Shown here: one piece after another, positions 16,779 through 25,312 of the stretch | Layout of the letters: each line of letters starts with the position of its first letter | Position numbering within the stretch: the stretch's first letter is position 1 | Made by a program: the position numbers and the translations under genes | Source: Elioraea sp051860475 | Lineage (GTDB): Bacteria > Pseudomonadota > Alphaproteobacteria > Acetobacterales > Acetobacteraceae | DNA: 29,303 bases | Direction: 5' to 3' | Assembly (NCBI RefSeq): GCF_051860475.1 | Contig: NZ_JBHYDW010000039.1 | Span: 1 to 29,303, forward strand | Notes under the pieces: model-generated | Told to the model about the DNA's origin: nothing | Database searches by the model: none | Seen by the model: only the letters and a program-made list of their open reading frames with translations

Positions 16779-17264
16779 TCAGCGGGGCGGGCGCTCGACC
16801 TCGACGCCCCAGGTCTCGCGCAGCGTCGCGCGGCGCTGCTCCAGCGCCTGCACCGAGCCGTAGGCGCGCGCCTCCAGCACCGCCAGCACGGCCCAGGCGA
16901 GCACCTGCGGCAGCAGGAAGCCGATGACCGCCGCCGCGTAGGCGAGCGGCAGGGTCTCCATCCGCCCCAGGATCGCGGCAAGCGTCATCAGGTCGTGGCC
17001 TTCGAGCCAGAGCGCGCGGATCGAGGGCAGCAGCCCCGCGAGATTGAGCGCGAGCACCGTGCGCGCGGTGCCCCGTCCGGCAGAGCGGTCCACCGCCAGC
17101 GCAACGGCGGCCGGGAACAGGCCGATCGCCAACAGGAGCCCGGTCGGCAGCGCGATTCCGAGCACCGCGCCGGTGGCGACGCCAAGGCCCCAGAAGCCGA
17201 GCGGCGTGCGCGCCGATCCCTGCGCCTTGGCGGGCGCCTTCGCGGCCTTCGCGGCACCGGCCAT
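16779..17264 (-). CDS. Small multi-pass membrane protein, unknown function
   Basis: This 161-residue protein is not recognised by family. The N-terminus is basic and Ala/Lys-rich (MAGAAKAAKAPAKAQGSART). Four hydrophobic stretches follow: about residues 20-38 (LGFWGLGVATGAVLGIALP), 40-57 (LLLAIGLFPAAVALAVD), 68-84 (TVLALNLAGLLPSIRAL) and 107-128 (AYAAAVIGFLLPQVLAWAVLAV). A short soluble tail ends in QRRATLRETWGVEVERPP. It starts three bases after the stop of the pseudokinase gene, so the two are almost certainly co-translated. The position suggests that it is a membrane partner of the kinase-like protein, which itself ends in a membrane segment. This is inference from gene order only. Confidence 0.72.
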   Translation of the reverse strand: MAGAAKAAKAPAKAQGSARTPLGFWGLGVATGAVLGIALPTGLLLAIGLFPAAVALAVDRSAGRGTARTVLALNLAGLLPSIRALWLEGHDLMTLAAILGRMETLPLAYAAAVIGFLLPQVLAWAVLAVLEARAYGSVQALEQRRATLRETWGVEVERPPR

Positions 17265-17267
17265 GGC

Positions 17268-19256
17268 TCAGTGCCCCGCCACGGAAAGCAGCGTCAGCGC
17301 CAACACGACAAGCGCCGCACCCTGGGCGATCCCGCCGCCGATCCGGGACGCTTCCGCGGCGCGCCGGCCGCGCCCCGCCGCGACCGCCGCGATCGCCCGC
17401 GCGGCCTCGGCCGACGACAAGGCGGCGGCGGCGAACCCGGCCTGGTCGCGCTGCCGCAGGCCAGGGTCCGCCAGCAGCCCGTACAGGGACCCGAGGTCAC
17501 CCGACGCAGCGACGCGCGACAGCTCCGCCACCGCCCGTTCGCGCCGGGCCTTCTCGTGCCAGCTCCGCGCCATCGGCGCGGCCAGGTCGCCGAGCACCCG
17601 ACCGAGCGCAGGCATCGCCCCGCCCCGATGCATCCGCTGCAGGGCGGCGAACACCCCGATTGCCGAGACCGCAGCCTCCGCCACCGACCCGGATTCGCCC
17701 GCCGCCGCGAGTTCGCCGTCGAGCCGCCCATCCACATGCACCGCGATGAATGCGGCGATGTGGCGGTCGAGCGGCAGAGTGCCGGCCGGCAGTGCCGGCG
17801 CCGCGGCCTCAAGCGCGCGCAGCAGCGCCGGCAGCGTCGTCGCCATGCGCCCGCCGAGCAGCGGCGAGAGGCAGGGCAGCGCCGGGTTGAGCTGGTACAG
17901 CAGGCGTTCCGTCCCCGACCCCATGGCCGAGGACCGACGGATCAGCCGGTACTGACGGGACATCCGCTCCAGCGCGACCGGATCGACGTACCGATCGCCG
18001 CAGGCCGTGGCCCAGCCGCCGATCGCAAGGCTGTCGATCAGGTCCTCGAGATCGCCGAGCGCCAGCGGATGATCCCCCCGCGACAGGACCGCCTCGGCAA
18101 GCACCGGGCCGAGCGCGTCGGGCATCAGCGCGGTGCCGCGCCAGAACATTGGCGCGCGCGGATCGACCAGGGCGATCGTGCGGCAGAGCAGCGTGTCGAG
18201 CACCAGCGGATCGACCGCGCCGGTTTCGTCCTCGATCGCCTCGCGCAGCCGGGACGCGAGCTGGCCGTCGCCGAGCGCGCGCTCGATCCAGACCGCGACC
18301 GCGCCGCTGCGCACGGCCGCGACCCCTTCGGCCCAGTGCGTGCCGAGCGTCGCGGCGAGGCTGTGGATGTCGCGCGGCTGGGCCGGGCCGACCGGCAGCG
18401 GTCGGGTCGCCTTGCGGACCGGCCGGGCGCTCACCGAGCGGGTGCGCGCCGAGCCGGGCCAGCCGGCGAGCTCGGCCGGGCTCGGGCGGTGGTCCGGATC
18501 CTCGGCCAGCAGGCCGCGCACCAGCGTCACCAGGCCGCCGGGCAGGCGATGCTCGGCCAGGATGGCGACGAGACTGCCGCGTTCGAGCTTTGCCCGCGTC
18601 GCGGACGCGTCGTCGAGGCCGGCCATTGGCCACACGCCGGTCGCGAGCGCGACCAGCGTGACGCCGAGCGCAAAGAGATCGTCGCCCATCGTCCCCTCGC
18701 CGCGGCCGATCGGCAGGCACAGCGCCGAGGAGGGCGGCTCGACCACGGCGGGCTGGGCGAAGGCTGCCGGCAGCGCCCAGGCCTCGCCGAGCATGGCGGG
18801 ACCGCCGGAGGTCGGACGGAACAGGTTGTCGGGGCGGATGCCGCGATGGACGATGCCGAGATCGCCGAGCGTCGACAGGACCATGCCGATCGGGCGGACC
18901 ACGTTCTGGATCAGGTCCCCCTCGCGCAGCGGCGGTCGGCGCTCGTCACGCGGCAGCAGCGGCGGGCCGGGGGGCAGGGGATAGACGATCAGCCGCGCCT
19001 CGCCGCCGTCCCACGCCACCACATCCTGCCCGAGCGGCCGCATCAGGTGGGGGATGTCGTCCTCCATCACCAGCCGCTCGATCGCGCGCAGCCGAGGCGG
19101 GTGTTGGGTGCGGCAGACCACGGCAAGGCCAGGTGGGGCGTCGGCCGCGAGCGGGCGCGCGGTGAAGGCGTTCAGTCCGCCGCCGACCACGCCGCGCACC
19201 GGGCTCAGCGGATCAATGGCGTGATTGCCGATCCTCGGCTGTCCTCCGCTCGCCAT
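17268..19256 (-). CDS. Protein kinase-like protein with degenerate catalytic site (likely pseudokinase)
   Basis: This 662-residue protein has an N-terminal kinase-like domain (about residues 20-290). It has lost key catalytic residues: the HRD motif reads H137-R138-G139 (VHRGIRPDN, 18848-18825), the VAIK lysine region reads LAVVCR, and the DFG position reads MLGEAW. The asparagine (N144) of the catalytic loop remains, as does the D-x-F-alpha pattern GDDLFALGVTLVALATG and the 'LLAEDPDHRPSPAEL' end of the domain. A long Ala/Arg-rich middle with repeated helices follows, then a C-terminal hydrophobic stretch (about 645-662, GAALVVLALTLLSVAGH) like a tail anchor. ATG 19256 has GGGAGA six bases before it. 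It may share a transcript with purA, 73 bases upstream. Function unknown. Confidence 0.78.
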   Translation of the reverse strand: MASGGQPRIGNHAIDPLSPVRGVVGGGLNAFTARPLAADAPPGLAVVCRTQHPPRLRAIERLVMEDDIPHLMRPLGQDVVAWDGGEARLIVYPLPPGPPLLPRDERRPPLREGDLIQNVVRPIGMVLSTLGDLGIVHRGIRPDNLFRPTSGGPAMLGEAWALPAAFAQPAVVEPPSSALCLPIGRGEGTMGDDLFALGVTLVALATGVWPMAGLDDASATRAKLERGSLVAILAEHRLPGGLVTLVRGLLAEDPDHRPSPAELAGWPGSARTRSVSARPVRKATRPLPVGPAQPRDIHSLAATLGTHWAEGVAAVRSGAVAVWIERALGDGQLASRLREAIEDETGAVDPLVLDTLLCRTIALVDPRAPMFWRGTALMPDALGPVLAEAVLSRGDHPLALGDLEDLIDSLAIGGWATACGDRYVDPVALERMSRQYRLIRRSSAMGSGTERLLYQLNPALPCLSPLLGGRMATTLPALLRALEAAAPALPAGTLPLDRHIAAFIAVHVDGRLDGELAAAGESGSVAEAAVSAIGVFAALQRMHRGGAMPALGRVLGDLAAPMARSWHEKARRERAVAELSRVAASGDLGSLYGLLADPGLRQRDQAGFAAAALSSAEAARAIAAVAAGRGRRAAEASRIGGGIAQGAALVVLALTLLSVAGH

Positions 19257-19329
19257 TCGACTCTCCCATCCGCGCCTTCCCACACACTGGCGCATGACGG
19301 TTGACCCGACGTTAAGGACGGCGCGTGGG

Positions 19330-20619
<1,290 letters not shown>

Positions 20620-20623
20620 GGAG

Positions 20624-21763
20624 TCAGTCCTCGAGCGGGATGGCCTCGCCGCCCCGGGCGAGGTGGGTGCAGGCGAGCCGGCGCGCCTCCGCATCCGGAT
20701 CGTCCACCGGGCCAAGCGCGCCGACAGTGGCGAAGCCGGCTTCGCGCAGACGCGCCGCCTCCGCCGCCGGCGTGCCGGCGGGGACAAACACGCGCGGACG
20801 GGTCGGGCGCGGACGCGCTGCGGTCAGTGCCGCGTCCGGGTACAGCGTGACGCCGGTGGCCGGCTCCTCACCGGCGCGGTAGCCGCCGCCACGGCCGAGC
20901 TCGTCCGCCAGCGCCGCCGAGAAGATCGAGAAGGCGACGTTGCGGTGATAGCGGAGACCGCGGAACTCCAGCGGATCGGCGGTGAGCCGGATCGCACGGT
21001 CGCGCGCGCGCACCGCCGCCACGGTGGCGGCAAGCCGGTCGGCGAGCGCCCGGGCGGGCGTCGGCAGGGTGGCGGCGGCCAGCGCCTCGAGCGCCCGGTC
21101 GGCCGCGCCGGCGGCGTGCAGCAGCTCGTCGAGCGTGTCCGCGATCGGGCCGGCGAGTGCTGCCACCTCGGCCGCGTCCTTGCGGTCGAGCGCGTGGCGG
21201 AGTGCCGCCTCGCGGTCGGGTGGCAGGCCGAGCGGCGCGAGCAGCTCTTCGGCGAGCGTAGGCAGCATCAGGTCGAAGCTGACCGAGGGTACGCCGAGCT
21301 CCGCGAGCGTCTCCGCCGCGACCGCGATCACCTCGGCGTCCGCCTCGGCGCAGTCGGCGCCGATCAGCTCGATCCCGACCTGGGCGAACTGGCGCGCGGC
21401 GCGCAGCTCCGAGGCGCGCACCCGCAGCACCTGGCCCGAGTATGAGAGCCGGAGCGGGCGCGGGGCGCGGCCGAGCCGCACGGCGGCGATGCGCGCGACC
21501 TGCGGGGTGATGTCGGCGCGCAGCCCCATCATGCGCTGGCTGACGGGGTCCATCAGCCGGAAGGTGACGTCGGCGGTGGCAGCCCCCGAACCGCCGAGCA
21601 GCCCCTCCTCGAACTCCAGCAGAGGGGGCTTCACGCGCTCGTAGCCGTGCGCGGCGAACACCGCGCCCATCGCCTCGATGGCGGCAGCCTCGGTTTCGGC
21701 GTCGGGCGGCAGGAGGTCGCGCAGCCCAGGCGGCAGCAGCGCGATCGCGGCGGGATTGGTCAT
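20624..21763 (-). CDS. hisZ: ATP phosphoribosyltransferase regulatory subunit
   Basis: This 379-residue HisRS-like protein begins MTNPAAIALLPPGLRDLLPPDA, matching HisZ, which activates the short form of HisG at the first step of histidine synthesis. It shares the class II synthetase fold (LRADITPQVARIAA, RLSYSGQVLRV, QVGIELIG) but lacks a tRNA-binding domain and has the HisZ-like C-terminal end. The ATG at 21763 is chosen because the family N-terminus starts there; the frame stays open to 22006 without typical sequence. HisZ beside purA is a recurring layout in Rhodospirillales, as I recall. hisG is not in the window. HisS is the main alternative but the sequence is too short and lacks the usual histidine A motifs. 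Confidence 0.9.
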   Translation of the reverse strand: MTNPAAIALLPPGLRDLLPPDAETEAAAIEAMGAVFAAHGYERVKPPLLEFEEGLLGGSGAATADVTFRLMDPVSQRMMGLRADITPQVARIAAVRLGRAPRPLRLSYSGQVLRVRASELRAARQFAQVGIELIGADCAEADAEVIAVAAETLAELGVPSVSFDLMLPTLAEELLAPLGLPPDREAALRHALDRKDAAEVAALAGPIADTLDELLHAAGAADRALEALAAATLPTPARALADRLAATVAAVRARDRAIRLTADPLEFRGLRYHRNVAFSIFSAALADELGRGGGYRAGEEPATGVTLYPDAALTAARPRPTRPRVFVPAGTPAAEAARLREAGFATVGALGPVDDPDAEARRLACTHLARGGEAIPLED

Positions 21764-22212
21764 CGGCGCCGCGTCTAGCAGGGTTTGGCGCGGCTGGTGA
21801 GGGGGCACGGCGCCCGAGCTCACGATGTCCGGGACGATCCGCGGCTCGATGGCGGCTGCCCGGGCTAGAACGGTCTTTCGGCTTCCAGCGACGCGGTGGC
21901 GTGATCCATCAGGTTGCGGCGATGACCGGAGCCGATCATGGCGTTGCGGCGCGAGCGTCCTCGGTCCGCTGACGGCGGCGCACGGACCGCGGTGCCGCGC
22001 GGGCACTGGTCGCGCGCACCGTCCTCGCCGGGCTGCGGATGGACGGCGCGCGCCGTGCCCGTTGGATCAGGCGATGAGCGGGGCCGCAATTCCCTGGCAG
22101 GTCTGCCAGCAGCCCGCGCCCGGCAGCGGTCCACACCTCCACGAGCGCCGTCCCGACGACTGCGGCGCCTGCCTCGGAACACGGCCGCTGCGGACAGAGC
22201 GTGGGAAAGCGT
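21764..22212. other. Gene-free stretch between hisZ and bamE
   Basis: This 449-base gap holds no gene that I can support. The open frames on both strands are rich in Arg, Ala, Pro and Gly and show no family motif. It should contain the hisZ promoter on the minus strand; a TGCTAGAC (-10-like) lies 13-20 bases before the hisZ ATG but has no clear -35 box. No tRNA, hairpin terminator or direct repeat stands out. Confidence 0.5.
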
Positions 22213-22698
22213 CTAGAACGGCCCGCCGGCACCCGGCGTGCGTCCGCCGCCGTCCCCCGGCGAGAACCGGCCGATGTTCCCGAACAGCAGCTGGAAGAAA
22301 TTGCGGTCGTTGCCCGGCGTGGGCGTGACGCGCGAGACCGGCGTGACGTCGGTGGCGTCATCGAGGCCGAGGGTCTCGACCTTCTGCACCACGCCGCGGT
22401 CGTCGAACCGGATCGCGACCACGGTCTGCTGGTCGACGGCCTGCGTCCGCCCGACCCGGTTGCGCGTGACGCTGCTCACGTAGAACCACGCGTCGTCGCC
22501 GAACGGTGCCGTGACCGATGGCGAACCGAGCAGGGCGGCGACGTCGGCGCGGGTCTGGACGCCCGGGACGATCTCGTCGATCTGATGGGTCTCGACGCGA
22601 TGGCCGCGCGGATCGACCGTCGGTTCGACGATGCCGCAGCCACCGAGCATCCCGATGACCGCCAGCGCCGCCGCGGGACGGGTGCGAACTGCTCTCAT
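22213..22698 (-). CDS. bamE: Outer membrane assembly lipoprotein BamE (SmpA/OmlA)
   Basis: This 161-residue lipoprotein has a signal peptide (MRAVRTRPAAALAVIGML) and a lipobox LGGC with lipidated cysteine C21. The following SmpA/OmlA domain reads GHRVETHQIDEIVPGVQTRADVAALLGSPSVTAPFGDDAWFYVS, with the family's 'G.....V..LLG.PS....F....W.Y' pattern. It is part of the Bam complex that folds beta-barrels into the outer membrane. The Gly/Pro-rich C-terminus (about 135-161) is not conserved in the family. The gene is divergent from the cytochrome bc1 chaperone, with 107 bases between. A TTGACA (minus strand, 22796-22791) lies upstream without a good -10. Confidence 0.92.
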   Translation of the reverse strand: MRAVRTRPAAALAVIGMLGGCGIVEPTVDPRGHRVETHQIDEIVPGVQTRADVAALLGSPSVTAPFGDDAWFYVSSVTRNRVGRTQAVDQQTVVAIRFDDRGVVQKVETLGLDDATDVTPVSRVTPTPGNDRNFFQLLFGNIGRFSPGDGGGRTPGAGGPF

Positions 22699-22805
22699 GA
22701 CCGGGCTCCGACTCCCTCGCCCCGTCGCGGTTCCGATTGACCCGGACCGTCGGGATGCCATCTGATCGGGTGCCACACTCCGGCCGAGCCTGTCAATCGA
22801 CGCCC

Positions 22806-23354
22806 ATGCCGCTCTCCCGCCTGTTCCGCCGCCGCCCCTTCGAACGCGAGGGCTATCTGCTCTACGGCGCGGCCGTGGCAGCGGCGCGCGACCGCGCTTG
22901 GTATCTCGAGCTTGGCGTCCCGGACACGCTGGACGGGCGGTTCGACATGGTCGCGCTGTTCGCCTTCCTGGTGATCGAGCGGATGCGCGAGGAGCCGGGC
23001 GAGGACCCGAAGCAGCTGTCGCAGGCCGTGTTCGACGCGATGTTCTCCGACATGGATCAGAACCTGCGGGAGATGGGGGTGGCCGATCTGGGGGTGGGGA
23101 AGCGGGTGAAGCGGATGTGGGAGGCGTTCCACGGTCGCGCGACCGCCTACACGGCCGCGCTCGGTGCCGCCGACGACCGGCTTCTGGTCGAGGCGCTGTC
23201 GCGCAATGTCTGGCGCTCCGTCGAACCGGTGGCCGCAGGGTCCCGGCTCGCGCAGGCGATGCGGCGGCAGCGCGCGCAGCTTGGCGCGCAGTCCTTCGCC
23301 GCGTTCCGCCGGGGCGAGGTCTTGTTCCTGCCCGCCGCGGAGGCGCTCGCGTGA
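22806..23354 (+). CDS. Ubiquinol-cytochrome c chaperone family protein (Cbp3/UQCC1-like)
   Basis: This 182-residue protein matches the Cbp3/UQCC1 chaperone domain. It has LLYGAAVAAARDRAWYLELGVPDTLDGRFDMVALFAFLVIERM, then QLSQAVFDAMFSDMDQNLREMGVADLGVGKRVKRM, and further the AFHGRATAYTAAL region. In mitochondria the relative helps synthesis and assembly of cytochrome b of complex III; the bacterial role is thought to be similar but is not fixed. ATG 22806 (MPLSRLFRRRP) is chosen as the family-like N-terminus; an earlier ATG at 22737 adds a non-family leader. It overlaps the YceD gene by four bases, so the two are coupled. Confidence 0.9.
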   Translation: MPLSRLFRRRPFEREGYLLYGAAVAAARDRAWYLELGVPDTLDGRFDMVALFAFLVIERMREEPGEDPKQLSQAVFDAMFSDMDQNLREMGVADLGVGKRVKRMWEAFHGRATAYTAALGAADDRLLVEALSRNVWRSVEPVAAGSRLAQAMRRQRAQLGAQSFAAFRRGEVLFLPAAEALA

Positions 23355-23866
23355 CGCCGGCGCCGGAGTTCTCCCGCCCCGTCGAGGTGGCGCGGCTGCG
23401 CACGGGCGGCGAGACGATGGAGATCGCTGCCAGCCCCGCGGAGTGCGAGGCCGTGGCGCGCCGCCTCGGGATCGAGGCGGTGGCCGCGCTGGAGGCCAGC
23501 GTGCAGCTTGTGCCTGTGGGCGCGGGCGTGGTCGACGCCGCGGGCACGATCCGCGCGCGCCTCACCCAGACCTGCGTCGTCTCGCTCGATCCCTTCGAGC
23601 AGGCGCTGGAGGTGATGCTTCGGCTGGTCTTCCGTCCGGGCACCGAGGCCGATCTCGCGGCCGACCAGACGGTCGATCCCGAAACGGAGGACGAGGTGCC
23701 CTATGCGGGTGGGCGGTTCGATCTTGGCGACTCGGTGGTCGAAACGCTGGCGCTCTCGCTGGACCCTTGGCCGCGTCGGCCCGGCGCGGTGCTCGAGCTG
23801 CCGCCGCCGGACGAGCCCGCGCCGGACGGCCCGTTCGTGGCGCTCGCACGCCGCCGCAAGGGCTGA
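23351..23866 (+). CDS. YceD/DUF177 family protein
   Basis: This 171-residue protein starts with GTG at 23351, overlapping the previous stop (GTGA). It has the DUF177 pattern: EFSRPVEVARL at the start, ...CVVSLDPFEQALEVMLRLVFRP in the middle, and later DLGDSVVETLALSLDPWPRRPG. In E. coli YceD lies before rpmF, plsX and fabH, as here, and the family is tied to 23S rRNA accumulation and ribosome assembly. A cysteine at the C-x-R-C-L site of the family is reduced here to 'TQTCVV'. The gap to rpmF is 134 bases, which leaves room for a separate rpmF promoter. Confidence 0.88.
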   Translation: MTPAPEFSRPVEVARLRTGGETMEIAASPAECEAVARRLGIEAVAALEASVQLVPVGAGVVDAAGTIRARLTQTCVVSLDPFEQALEVMLRLVFRPGTEADLAADQTVDPETEDEVPYAGGRFDLGDSVVETLALSLDPWPRRPGAVLELPPPDEPAPDGPFVALARRRKG

Positions 23867-23922
23867 GACGCCCGCTCTGCTCCGCGCGCGGCCCTGGCCG
23901 CCGTGCCGCGGGAGGACATGTA

Positions 23923-23951
23923 ACTTTACGGGGGTGCGGGCGTCTGCTAGT
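23923..23951 (+). promoter_or_regulatory. Possible rpmF promoter
   Basis: In the gap between yceD and rpmF, actTTA (23923-23928) stands 17 bases before gctagt (23946-23951). This resembles weak -35 and -10 boxes. The match is poor, and no other pair in the gap is better. The rpmF ribosome binding site follows as AAGGCGAGG. Confidence 0.25.
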
Positions 23952-24000
23952 CAGCCGCGACCACCCCGTTTCCATTTTGTGACAAGGCGAGGCCCGTGCC

Positions 24001-24204
24001 ATGGCGGTCCCGAAGCGCAAGACGTCCCCATCCCGGCGCAACATGCGCCGGTCGCACGAGGCCCTCGGTCGCGAGGCGCATGCTGAGTGCCCGAACTGCG
24101 GCGAGCTGAAGCGCCCGCACCATGTCTGCCCGTCCTGCGGGCACTATGACGGGCGCGAGGTCGCGCCGGCCGGCAAGGCCCTGAAGGCGGTCGTCCGTCC
24201 CTGA
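24001..24204 (+). CDS. rpmF: 50S ribosomal protein L32
   Basis: This 67-residue ribosomal protein begins AVPKRKTSPSRRNMRRSH, the L32 signature. It has four cysteines in CPNC (30-33) and CPSC (43-46), the zinc-binding form of L32. The SD AAGGCGAGG lies before the ATG. The gene sits between yceD and plsX, as in E. coli and many alphaproteobacteria. Its stop codon lies within a short hairpin (24196-24211). Confidence 0.97.
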   Translation: MAVPKRKTSPSRRNMRRSHEALGREAHAECPNCGELKRPHHVCPSCGHYDGREVAPAGKALKAVVRP

Positions 24205-24223
24205 CGGGACGGCGCGGCGTCCC
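24196..24223 (+). promoter_or_regulatory. Two overlapping, mutually exclusive hairpins at the rpmF stop
   Basis: CGTCCC (24196-24201) can pair with GGGACG (24206-24211), with the rpmF TGA in the loop. The GGGAC of the second half can instead pair with GTCCC (24219-24223) across an 8-base loop. Both cannot form together. No T-run follows, so simple termination is unlikely. This may be chance in GC-rich DNA. Confidence 0.3.
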
Positions 24224-24258
24224 CCGGCGCCCTTCCCGATGACGCGGAACCTCCCGCG

Positions 24259-25311
24259 GTGAGCGCCTCCGGTGTCCTCGCGATCGACGCGATGGGCGGC
24301 GATCGTGCGCCCGAGATCGTGATCGAGGGCCTCGAGATCGCCGCCGAGCGTCACCCGGAGGTCCGCTTCCTGCTGTTCGGCGACGAGGCGCGGGTGGCGC
24401 CGCTGCTCGCCTCGCACGCGCGCGCGCGCGCGGCCTGCACGCTGCGCCACGCGCCCGAGGTGGTCGCGAACGAGATGAAGCCGACCGCGGCACTGCGGCT
24501 GCGCGGCGCCTCGATGCGGCTCGCGATCGAGGCGGTCGCTGCGGGCGAGGCCGAGGGCGTGGTTTCGGCCGGCAACACCGGCGCGCTGATGGCGCTCGCC
24601 AAGATCGTGCTGAAGACGCTCGCGGGTATCGACCGGCCGGCGATGGCCGGGATCGGCCCCTCGGCGCGCGGCGACTTCGTGATGCTCGATCTCGGCGCGA
24701 ACGTGCAGTGCGACAGCCGCAACCTGGTGGAGTTCGCGGTCATGGGCGAGGTGTTCGCCCGCACCGTGCTGGGGCTGAACCAGCCCTCGATCGGCCTCCT
24801 GAATGTCGGTGCCGAGGAGCTGAAGGGCGACGAGCGCGTGCGCGAGGCGGCCGAGGTGCTGAAGGCGAGCCCGATCGCGCCGCTGTTCCACGGCTTCGTC
24901 GAGGGCCACGACATCGCCGCCGGCACCGTCGACGTGGTCGTGACGGACGGCTTTACCGGCAATGTCGCGCTGAAGACCGGCGAGGGGACGCTCAAGCTGG
25001 TGCGTGACCTGCTGCGCGAGGTGTTCGCCTCCTCGATCGCGGCCAAGCTCGGCTATGTGCTGGCTCGGCCCGCGCTCGAGCGGCTGCGCGAGTGGCTCGA
25101 CCCGCGGCGCTACAACGGCGCGGTGCTGGTGGGCCTCAACGGCGTGGTGGTGAAGAGCCATGGCGGCACGGATGCGCTCGGCTTCGCGCACGCGATGGAC
25201 CTCGCGATCGACATGGTGCTGCACCGGTTCAATGCGCGGATCCGCGACGAGCTGACGCGCATGCGCCCGGCCGAGGCGCAGGCGCCCGTTCCCTCCGCGA
25301 TGGCAGGCTGA
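24259..25311 (+). CDS. plsX: Phosphate acyltransferase PlsX
   Basis: This 350-residue enzyme makes acyl phosphate from acyl-ACP for phospholipid synthesis. It starts SASGVLAIDAMGGDRAPEIVIEG, the PlsX signature with the GGD loop, and has GEAEGVVSAGNTGALMALAKIVLK, DLGANVQCD, and the late GFTGNVALKTGEG block. The start is a GTG at 24259; no ATG or good ribosome binding site is nearer to the family N-terminus. Length is typical. fabH starts one base after the stop (25309-25311, then 25313). PlsX acts at the membrane surface without a membrane helix, and none is seen. Confidence 0.95.
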   Translation: MSASGVLAIDAMGGDRAPEIVIEGLEIAAERHPEVRFLLFGDEARVAPLLASHARARAACTLRHAPEVVANEMKPTAALRLRGASMRLAIEAVAAGEAEGVVSAGNTGALMALAKIVLKTLAGIDRPAMAGIGPSARGDFVMLDLGANVQCDSRNLVEFAVMGEVFARTVLGLNQPSIGLLNVGAEELKGDERVREAAEVLKASPIAPLFHGFVEGHDIAAGTVDVVVTDGFTGNVALKTGEGTLKLVRDLLREVFASSIAAKLGYVLARPALERLREWLDPRRYNGAVLVGLNGVVVKSHGGTDALGFAHAMDLAIDMVLHRFNARIRDELTRMRPAEAQAPVPSAMAG

Positions 25312-25312
25312 G

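Noticed and set aside
16995..19304. A 769-codon plus-strand open frame opposite the pseudokinase
   Set aside because: It is Arg/Gly/Gln-rich and lacks any domain, while the minus strand has a kinase-like fold and a fitting ribosome binding site.
21865..22182. A minus-strand frame ending in MIGSGHRRNLMDHATASLEAERPF
   Set aside because: The end faintly recalls a CAP-domain GHRxNL motif, but the rest is Arg-rich low complexity with no ribosome binding site. Too weak to call a gene or a remnant.
22213..23643. Extended minus-strand frame upstream of bamE
   Set aside because: The lipoprotein signal begins at 22698; the rest is antisense to the chaperone and yceD genes.
24259..24300. An ATG start for plsX
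   Set aside because: No ATG precedes the AIDAMGGD signature; GTG at 24259 is the only sensible start.
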